A stretch of 64,000 bases of DNA from DASZHJ01 sp035604335 (lineage in GTDB: Bacteria; Pseudomonadota; Alphaproteobacteria; ATCC43930; CGMCC-115725), in contig DATNIT010000136.1 in NCBI GenBank assembly GCA_035604335.1, forward strand, positions 1-64,000, read 5' to 3'. Shown here piece after piece: positions 57,632 to 64,000 of the stretch. The notes beneath the pieces were generated by a model. That model did no database searches, was not told the origin of the DNA, and saw only the letters and a list, made by a program, of their open reading frames with translations. The position numbers were made by a program, and so were the translations under genes. How positions within the stretch are numbered: the first letter of the stretch is position 1; each line of letters begins with the position of its first letter.

Positions 57632-60600
57632 TTACGCCGCCACCAGCGCGCGGAGGTGGCGATTGGCCACCGTGAGCATGGCGAGATCGGCCGCGGGCGC
57701 CTGCAGGATCTCGGTCACGAGGGCGTCGAGGTGCGAGATCTCGGCCGCGTGGCTCGTGAGCCAGGCGTCGAAGGCGCTCTCGTTCCCGCTCACGGCGCGC
57801 GCCGTCAGATCGGCCTGATGGCCGTAGAGGTCCTCGATCAACGCGCCGGTCGCGAGCTTGCGCCAGGCCGTGTCGGCCGTGAGCTTGCGCGCGGCCATGC
57901 GCAGGAGATCCAGGCGGAAGCGCGAGCCCACCGCGAAGAAGCGGCGGCCGAGCTCGGCGACATCGGCCCTGACCGCGATCGCGAGCTTCACGATGTCGAT
58001 GGCGGAGACCAGGAAGTCGAGCTTCGCCACGCGCTCCGCGAGGGCCGCGGGTACGCGCTTTTCCCGCCAGATTTCGACGCGGCGGGTGAATTCGGCCTTT
58101 TGGGAATCGGGCAAGGTCTCGCCGAGCCGCGCCGCCAGCGCGGCGACGCCGGGCTTGAACGCCTGCGTGACGCCGGCGATGTCCAGCGCGCCCGGCGCGC
58201 GCAGGAACCAGGCCGCCGCCCGCTCGACCAGCCGATTCGAGGCGAGCAGCATGTCGGTCTGCACCGACGCCGGCACCCGATTGTCGAGCGCCGTCACTTC
58301 CGCCCAAAGCCCGTCGAGATCGTAGATACCGCGAACGATGCCATAGGCCCGCGCGGTGTCGCCGGGACCGCGGCCCGTGCGCTCGTTCATGTCCGCCACG
58401 AAGGTGATGCCGCAACGGTTGACCAGCTCGTTGGCGACGCAGGTGGCGATGATCTCTCGGCGCAGCCGGTGCGTCTCGATCTGAGGCCGGAAGCGCTCCA
58501 CCAGCGCCGGCGGGAAGTAGGCAAAGAGATCCTCCTTGAGATGAGGATCGTCGGGGAGATCCGTCGCCGTGAGCTCGTGGGCGAGCGTGTTCTTGACGTA
58601 AGCCATGAGCACCGCGTGCTCAGGGCGCACGAGTCCGCGCTCCTGGGCCCGACGCTGAGCGACCACGGTTTCATCGGGCAGAAACTCGACGGCGCGGTCG
58701 AGCTTCCCGGCCTTCTCCATGTCGCGCATGAGCCGCGCCTCGGCATCGAGCCGCTCGGCCGCCTGAGCCTCGGCCAGCGTGAGCGCCAGGCCTTGAAGGT
58801 AGTTGTCGCGCAGCACATGGGCCGCCACGTCGTCGGTGCGCTCGCGCAGAGTCTGGTTGCGCTGCTTCATGGTGAGGTCGCCGGCGGTCACGGTGGCGTT
58901 GAGCAGGATCTTGAGGTTTACCTCGTGGTCGCTGGTGTCGACGCCGGCGGAATTGTCGATCGCGTCGGTGTTGATGCGTCCGCCCTTGAGCGCGTACTCG
59001 ATGCGCGCGCGCTGCGTCACGCCGAGATTGGCACCCTCGCCCACCACCTTCGCGCGGATCTGGGTCGCGTCGATGCGGACGGCGTCGTTGGCGCGGTCGC
59101 CCGCGTCGCCGTGGCTCTCGGTGCTCGCCTTGATGTAGGTGCCGATGCCGCCGAACCAGAGCAGCTCAACCTCGGCCTTGAGGATGGCCTGCATGACCTC
59201 GGCGGGCGTCAAGCGCTCGGCCTTGATGCCGAGCTTGGCGCGGACCTCGGGCGAGAGCGGGATCGATTTCAACGTGCGCTCGAAGACGCCGCCGCCTTTG
59301 GAGATCAGCTTCTTGTCGTAGTCGGCCCAGCTCGAGCGCGGCAGGTCGAAGAGCCGCTTGCGCTCGGCGAAGCTCATTTCCGGGTCGGGATCAGGGTCGA
59401 GGAAGACGTGGCGGTGGTCGAAGGCGGCGAGCAGCCTCGTGTGTTCCGAGCGCAGCATTCCGTTCCCGAACACGTCGCCGGACATGTCGCCGACGCCGAC
59501 GCAGGTGAAATCCGCGGATTGGATGTCGGTCCCGACCTCGCGGAAATGTCGCTTCACCAGCTCCCAGGCGCCGCGCGCTGTGATGCTCATGACCTTGTGG
59601 TCGTAGCCCTGGGAGCCGCCGGAGGCGAAGGCATCGCCGAGCCAGAAGCCGTATTCCTCGGAGACGCCATTGGCGATGTCGGAGAAGGTGGCGGTGCCCT
59701 TATCGGCCGCCACGACAAGGTAGGGATCGTCGTCGTCGTGGCGAACCACCTTCGGCGGCGGCACGATCTTGTCGCCGACGATGTTGTCCGTGATGTCGAG
59801 CAAGCCGCGCATCAGCGTCTTGTAGCACTCGACCACTTCCTTCATGAGCGCCTCGCGCCCGCCCGGCGCTGTCGCTGGCGGTGGCCGCTTCACGACGAAG
59901 CCGCCCTTGGAGCCCACCGGCACGATGACGGCGTTCTTCACCATCTGCGCTTTCATCAGGCCCAGGATCTCCGTGCGGAAATCCTCCTTGCGGTCGGACC
60001 AGCGGATACCGCCGCGCGCCACCTTGCCGCCGCGGAGATGCACGCCTTCCATGCGGGGCCCATAGACGAAGATTTCGTAGAGCGGCCGCGGCAGCGGCAG
60101 GAGCTCGATCTCGTGGCTCGCGAGCTTGACCGAAAGATAGGGCTTGGCCGCGCCGTCGGGCAGGCGCTGGAAATAATTCGTGCGCAGGCTCTTTCGGATC
60201 AACGTCAAGAAGCTGCGGAGGATGCGGTCCTCGTCGAGGTTGGTGACCTCGTCGAGATCGCGCTCGATCTCCTTGGCGAGCCGGTCGCTGCGCTCCTGTG
60301 CGACCTCGGCGCGCTGCGGGTTGAAGCGGCGCTGGAAGAGCCGCACCAGTTTCGCGGCGATCTCGGGGTGCGCCGCGAAGGTGTCTTCCATATAGGCCTG
60401 GCTGAAGGCGCTGCCGGCCTGGCGCAACGCCTTGGCGTAGAGCCGCAGCACCGTCACCTGCCGCCAGTCGAGGCCGGTTCCGAGGATCAGCCGGTTGAAG
60501 CCGTCGCTTTCCATCTCGCCGGCCCAGAGCCGCGTGAAGGCGTCCTCGAAGCGCTGGCGGTCGCGCGCGACATCGATGGCGCCGAAGCGGCTCACCAGCG

Positions 60601-62485
60601 CGAAATCCTGCATCGCCATGGGCACGGCGTCGCCCGCCGGCGTTGCCCGATAGGGCTCCTCGCTGATCACCTTGAGACCGAGGTTCTCCAGAATCGGCAG
60701 CACATCGGAGAGCGGCACCGGCTCCGCCGCCCGGTAGATCTTGAACCGGAGCTCGTTCGCCTCGGCCTCGACCGGCTTGTAGAGCGTGAGCGCGAGCGGC
60801 GTCTGGCCGCCGCGCACCTCCTCGATACGGGCGATGTCGTAGAGCGCGACGGCGCCCGAGAACCGCTCGCGGTAGGCCGTCGGGAAGGCGCGGCCGTAGC
60901 GCTGCAGCAGCGCGAGGCCCGCGGCCTCGCCCTTGGCCTCGATGAGGGCTTGCGCGAGCCGATCCTCCCAGGTGCGGCCGGCCTCGGCGAGCTGGCGCTC
61001 CACCGCGGCCACCTCGACCTCCGGAGCCGGCCGCTGCGGTGTCGCGATGATGTAATGGACGCGCGCAAGCACGGACTCGCCAAGCTCGGTCGAGAAGTTG
61101 GAGACCGTGCCCTGGAACGCGTGCTCGAGGATTTGCGCGAAGCGCTGGCGCAGCTCGGTGTTGTAGCGCTCGCGCGGCACGTAGACGAGGCAGGAAGCAA
61201 AACGGCCGAAGGCGTCGCGGCGCACGAAGAGCGCGATGCGCTGGCGCTCCTGCAGATTGAGGATGCCGAGCGCGGCTTCGTAGAGCTGGTCGTCGGAAAT
61301 CTGCAGCAGCTCGTCGCGCGGGTAGGTGTCGAGGATGTGCAGCAGCGCCTTGGCGTCGTGGCTCTGGGGCGGGAAGCCCGCGCGCTCCAGGGTGCGGCTC
61401 ACCTTGCGGCGAAGCAGCGGAATCGCCCGCGGGTTGCGGCTGTAAGCGAGCGAGGTGAAGAGGCCGATGAAGAGCCGCTCGCCCACCACGCCGCCGTCGG
61501 GCCCGAAGACGCGCACGCCGATCGCGTCCATGTGCGCGGCGCGGTGCACGGTCGCGCGCCGGTTCGACTTGGCGATCGAGAGGATGCGCGGCAAACGAAG
61601 GAAATCCTGCACCTCCCGCGCCAGGGTCTTGAAGCTCCTGAGCCCGTCGAAGACGGAGTACTCGTCGTCGCGCAAGATGCCGAGGCCGCTGCCGGCGACG
61701 ATGCCGATATCGAGCCCGTCGCCCGCGGCGGCGAAGCGGTACTCGCGGAAGCCCAGGAAGGTGAAATTGTCGTCCTCGAGCCAAGCGAGGAACTCCGCGG
61801 CCTCGGAGACCTCCTCGGGGGGCAATGGCAGGCTTGGCGTCTGCAGCACGCTGTCCCGCACGGCCTTTAGCCGGTCGAGCATCGCCCGCCAATCAATGAC
61901 CGCGGCGCGCACGTCCGCCAGCACGCGCTCGAGCGTGCCGGCGATCTCGGCGAGCCGCTGGGGATCGGTCTGCTCGCTCGCTTCCACGTGCATCGCCGAT
62001 TCGCGGATTGGTCCGGTGGCGCCATTGCCGCCGGCGCCGTCGGTCCCTTCGGAGTCGAGCAGCTCGGCGAGCTTGCCCTTGGCGTCCCGGGTCACCCGCA
62101 GAATCGGATGGATCACCAAGTGGACCGTGAGGCCGAGGCTGTTCAGCGCCGCGGTGACGGAATCCACCAGGAACGGCATGTCGTCGTTGACGATCTCGAT
62201 CACCGTGCGGCCGGCGCGCCAGCCCTCGGCGTCGAGCCGCGGGTTGAAGGCGCGGAGCTTCGCGCGGCCGGGCTCGCGCTCCTGCGCGAATTGCCAAAGC
62301 GAGAGCGCCGCGCCATAGAGGTCGTCGGCGCCGCGCGGCACCACGTCCTCCGGCGGCACGTGCCCATAGAACTGATTGACGAAGCGCTGGATGGGCTGCG
62401 CGCGCTCGGGCGTGAAGCGCTCGCTCACCCGGCCCAGCACGCCCTCGATTCGCTCCCGCTTTTGCTCGTCGGCGCGCAACGGCAT
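57632..62485 (-). CDS. NAD-specific glutamate dehydrogenase, 180-kDa type
   Basis: 1617 residues, the length of the large L-GDH class. Converts glutamate to 2-oxoglutarate plus ammonia with NAD. The ATG at 62485 gives the typical MPLRADEQKRERIEG start. The N-terminal ~700 residues hold regulatory ACT-like regions (NDDMPFLVDSVTAALNSLGL; PILENLGLKVISEEPY). The catalytic part has GGIRWSDRKEDFRTEILGL, KNAVIVPVGSKGGFVVKR (substrate Lys region), GVGDMSGDVFGNGML and KVVGEGANLGVTQ. The C-terminal helical domain is complete. Divergent from pmtA. Confidence 0.96.
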   Translation of the reverse strand: MPLRADEQKRERIEGVLGRVSERFTPERAQPIQRFVNQFYGHVPPEDVVPRGADDLYGAALSLWQFAQEREPGRAKLRAFNPRLDAEGWRAGRTVIEIVNDDMPFLVDSVTAALNSLGLTVHLVIHPILRVTRDAKGKLAELLDSEGTDGAGGNGATGPIRESAMHVEASEQTDPQRLAEIAGTLERVLADVRAAVIDWRAMLDRLKAVRDSVLQTPSLPLPPEEVSEAAEFLAWLEDDNFTFLGFREYRFAAAGDGLDIGIVAGSGLGILRDDEYSVFDGLRSFKTLAREVQDFLRLPRILSIAKSNRRATVHRAAHMDAIGVRVFGPDGGVVGERLFIGLFTSLAYSRNPRAIPLLRRKVSRTLERAGFPPQSHDAKALLHILDTYPRDELLQISDDQLYEAALGILNLQERQRIALFVRRDAFGRFASCLVYVPRERYNTELRQRFAQILEHAFQGTVSNFSTELGESVLARVHYIIATPQRPAPEVEVAAVERQLAEAGRTWEDRLAQALIEAKGEAAGLALLQRYGRAFPTAYRERFSGAVALYDIARIEEVRGGQTPLALTLYKPVEAEANELRFKIYRAAEPVPLSDVLPILENLGLKVISEEPYRATPAGDAVPMAMQDFALVSRFGAIDVARDRQRFEDAFTRLWAGEMESDGFNRLILGTGLDWRQVTVLRLYAKALRQAGSAFSQAYMEDTFAAHPEIAAKLVRLFQRRFNPQRAEVAQERSDRLAKEIERDLDEVTNLDEDRILRSFLTLIRKSLRTNYFQRLPDGAAKPYLSVKLASHEIELLPLPRPLYEIFVYGPRMEGVHLRGGKVARGGIRWSDRKEDFRTEILGLMKAQMVKNAVIVPVGSKGGFVVKRPPPATAPGGREALMKEVVECYKTLMRGLLDITDNIVGDKIVPPPKVVRHDDDDPYLVVAADKGTATFSDIANGVSEEYGFWLGDAFASGGSQGYDHKVMSITARGAWELVKRHFREVGTDIQSADFTCVGVGDMSGDVFGNGMLRSEHTRLLAAFDHRHVFLDPDPDPEMSFAERKRLFDLPRSSWADYDKKLISKGGGVFERTLKSIPLSPEVRAKLGIKAERLTPAEVMQAILKAEVELLWFGGIGTYIKASTESHGDAGDRANDAVRIDATQIRAKVVGEGANLGVTQRARIEYALKGGRINTDAIDNSAGVDTSDHEVNLKILLNATVTAGDLTMKQRNQTLRERTDDVAAHVLRDNYLQGLALTLAEAQAAERLDAEARLMRDMEKAGKLDRAVEFLPDETVVAQRRAQERGLVRPEHAVLMAYVKNTLAHELTATDLPDDPHLKEDLFAYFPPALVERFRPQIETHRLRREIIATCVANELVNRCGITFVADMNERTGRGPGDTARAYGIVRGIYDLDGLWAEVTALDNRVPASVQTDMLLASNRLVERAAAWFLRAPGALDIAGVTQAFKPGVAALAARLGETLPDSQKAEFTRRVEIWREKRVPAALAERVAKLDFLVSAIDIVKLAIAVRADVAELGRRFFAVGSRFRLDLLRMAARKLTADTAWRKLATGALIEDLYGHQADLTARAVSGNESAFDAWLTSHAAEISHLDALVTEILQAPAADLAMLTVANRHLRALVAA

Positions 62486-62675
62486 GGCGTTTCTTCTCCC
62501 CTTCCTGCGGCGCTTTTCCCCCGGCGGTACCGAGGATTGCGCGACTCTCTTCGCCAAGGGGGTTCCCTTGGAGCGACACTTGGTCTTACCCTCTGGGGCG
62601 CCACCCCGCCAAGCCGGAAGCGCCCTCGGCGCGCCCAGGTCCAAATCGATCATAGCGGGAACAAAGGACGAGCGC

Positions 62676-63311
62676 ATGACAAGGGGACTGAACCGGCGAA
62701 AGCTGGTTCTGATCGACGAATCCGACAAGGAGGCAGCGCTCTTCTTCGTGCGCTGGCTCAAGGCGCCGCACCGGATCGGCGCCGTCGCTCCCTCGAGCCG
62801 CCACCTGGGCCGCGCCATGGCGCATCAGGTGCTCGGCGCCGGGCCCGGCCCGATCATCGAATTGGGCGGCGGCACCGGCAGCGTCACCAAGGCGCTCCTC
62901 GAGGCCGGCATCGCGCCCGAGCGCCTGATCGTGGTGGAGCGCGACGAGAAGCTGCACCGTATCCTGCGCACGCATTTTCCAAAGCTCCGGGTGCTCCGGG
63001 GCGACGCGCGCGAGCTCCGGCACCTGCTGGCGCCGCTGGGCATCACCGAGGCCGCCGCGGTGGTCTCGAGCCTGCCGCTCATCTCCATGCCGCGCATGAC
63101 CATGAACCGCATCCTCGCGGAGTCCTTTGCCTTGCTCGGCGACGGCCGGCCCTTCGTGCAATTCACCTACGGCCTGACCTCGCCGATCGCCCGCGAGCGG
63201 TTGGGGCTAACGGGGCGGATCGCGGCGCGGGTGTGGGCGAACCTGCCGCCCGCGAGCGTGTGGCGATACGAGCGGCGGCGGGACGCGGCGCGGGTGAAGC
63301 GGGTGGCGTGA
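62676..63311 (+). CDS. pmtA: PmtA-type phospholipid N-methyltransferase
   Basis: 211 residues from the ATG at 62676 (AAAGGA upstream). Methylates phosphatidylethanolamine towards phosphatidylcholine with SAM. The N-terminal membrane-associated stretch FFVRWLKAPHRIGAVAPSS is characteristic. Motif I is IIELGGGTGSVTKALLEAG, followed by LIVVERDEKL, VVSSLPLISMP and QFTYGLTSPIARE. Close in layout to the Agrobacterium/Rhodobacter PmtA group. It lies 190 bp from the divergent glutamate dehydrogenase start. Confidence 0.82.
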   Translation: MTRGLNRRKLVLIDESDKEAALFFVRWLKAPHRIGAVAPSSRHLGRAMAHQVLGAGPGPIIELGGGTGSVTKALLEAGIAPERLIVVERDEKLHRILRTHFPKLRVLRGDARELRHLLAPLGITEAAAVVSSLPLISMPRMTMNRILAESFALLGDGRPFVQFTYGLTSPIARERLGLTGRIAARVWANLPPASVWRYERRRDAARVKRVA

Positions 63312-63395
63312 GCATACGTGACAGCCGCTCCCGGGCGTCGGGTCGATCCAGCGCCTTCGAAATGCTGAGCCTTTATGCGGCGCAGCATGGCGAAA

Positions 63396-63410
63396 TTATA
63401 ACCATTATAA
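63396..63410. promoter_or_regulatory. AT-rich palindrome upstream of the thioesterase
   Basis: TTATAA-CCA-TTATAA in an otherwise GC-rich 213-bp gap, 115 bp before the thioesterase start. Likely part of a promoter or operator; no clear -35/-10 pair can be assigned. Confidence 0.35.
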
Positions 63411-63524
63411 GGCATTGACTATCGCATTGCTGTGCCGCAGCATGCATCAAATCCCAACAGTCACTGGCGGAGGAACGCGGCCTCGGATCGAGGCGGGAGG
63501 CATTTCTGTCTGGAGGTGCTTGCG

Positions 63525-63962
63525 ATGGGCAATACGGGCCGGACGCTCAGGGTTAGCGGGGTGCCGCGCGGCGAGCTTGCCTCGCGCACGCTCGCGATGC
63601 CCGCGGACACGAATCCGACCGGCGACATCTTCGGCGGCTGGATCATGGCGCTGATGGATGGCGCGGCACTGATGACGGCGACGAGCCGCGCCGCGGGCCG
63701 CGTCGTCACCGTCGCGGTCTCCAACATCGCGTTCCTGCAGCCGGTGAAGGTCGGCGACGCCGTCTGCTGCTACACCGACGTCGTTCGCATCGGCCGGACG
63801 TCGCTCACCCTCTCGGTCGAGGTCTGGGTGCTGCGGCAGGGCCAGGGCGAGCGCGTCAAGGTGACCGACGCCGAGTTCACCTTCGTCGCCGTCAACGACG
63901 CAGGGCGGCCGCGGCCGCTGACGCAATCCGGCAATCAGCACGTCGCGGCAAACTCTCGATAG
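63525..63962 (+). CDS. Acyl-CoA thioesterase, hotdog fold (YciA-like)
   Basis: 145 residues from the ATG at 63525, with TGGAGG nine bases upstream; an earlier in-frame ATG at 63432 lacks family support. Hydrolyses acyl-CoA to free acid and CoA. Motifs: LAMPADTNPTGDIFGGWIMALMDGAAL (catalytic Asp/Gly helix), VAVSNIAFLQPVKVGDAV, then VTDAEFTFVAV. The C-terminal TQSGNQHVAANSR is short and polar. Confidence 0.92.
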   Translation: MGNTGRTLRVSGVPRGELASRTLAMPADTNPTGDIFGGWIMALMDGAALMTATSRAAGRVVTVAVSNIAFLQPVKVGDAVCCYTDVVRIGRTSLTLSVEVWVLRQGQGERVKVTDAEFTFVAVNDAGRPRPLTQSGNQHVAANSR

Positions 63963-64000
63963 CCCTTTCCCCGGAGGTTGCACGCCGGGCATCTGCCGCA

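Noticed and set aside
57656..61870. A 1404-codon open frame on the plus strand
   Set aside because: It lies wholly inside the glutamate dehydrogenase gene on the other strand; its translation is rich in Arg, His and Gly without domain motifs. A GC-codon shadow.
1..64000. CRISPR arrays, rRNA, complete insertion sequences, toxin-antitoxin pairs or anti-phage systems
   Set aside because: No regularly spaced repeats, no rRNA-like blocks, no transposase motifs and no defence-type nuclease or helicase combinations were seen on either strand.

Overview
The window reads as chromosomal DNA of a high-GC alphaproteobacterium, probably a soil or plant-associated member of the Rhodospirillales or Hyphomicrobiales. 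Evidence is the order yggS, DUF3576 lipoprotein, leuS; a 1617-residue NAD-glutamate dehydrogenase; a PmtA-type phospholipid N-methyltransferase; and dense coding with many 4-bp start/stop overlaps. The genus cannot be fixed from the sequence alone. Nearly every long gene carries long reverse-frame shadows, as expected at this GC content.

Layout. 1-1152: the 3' end of a tyrosine integrase and a 10-bp direct repeat, apparently the edge of a genomic island that lies against the 3' end of leuS. 1153-8343: leuS, DUF3576 lipoprotein, yggS, a Sel1-repeat protein, an L,D-transpeptidase and an alanine/proline-rich protein. 8462-16266: two divergent operons that pair a RibA (with a dead RibB domain) and a CDP-alcohol phosphatidyltransferase with a RibD reductase domain, a BchC-like dehydrogenase, a DedA-like membrane protein, a 6-pyruvoyl-tetrahydropterin-synthase-fold protein without its catalytic residues, a glycosyltransferase, a methyltransferase and an esterase. 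This looks like an uncharacterised pteridine- or flavin-precursor-derived pathway. 16271-20535: a response regulator, a hydrolase, a metallo-beta-lactamase-fold enzyme behind a perfect CRP-type palindrome, and a membrane adenylate/guanylate cyclase.

20663-26775: a peptide-type ABC importer. 26781-33539: a glycan operon (two COG4671-like and two GT4 glycosyltransferases, a histidine phosphatase, a deacetylase-like protein, a membrane protein). It is divergent from 33602-37374: an unusual 917-residue ABC exporter with a degenerate, expanded ATPase domain, a stand-alone cyclic-nucleotide-binding protein and a methyltransferase. 37394-40699: orphan response regulator, acyl-CoA-synthetase-like protein, exonuclease III. 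40905-44767: an operon with a ferredoxin reductase, SDR, PaaA-like diiron protein and gentisate dioxygenase, preceded by a structured leader and an intrinsic terminator. 45115-57622: mostly small metabolic genes with their regulators (MarR, WYL, LysR), several with clear palindromic operators; two tandem MalM-like lipoproteins; a CmcJ-family oxidoreductase; a frameshifted isoprenylcysteine-methyltransferase-like gene. 57632-63962: NAD-glutamate dehydrogenase, PmtA and an acyl-CoA thioesterase.

A family of about 110-125-bp intergenic palindromes occurs three times (5242, 19065, 20539). No rRNA, tRNA, CRISPR array or complete insertion sequence was seen. The strongest candidates for undescribed biology are the pteridine-like cluster (9654-16266), the degenerate ABC exporter with its cyclic-nucleotide-binding partner and glycan operon (26781-37374), and the structured leader at 44906-45031.
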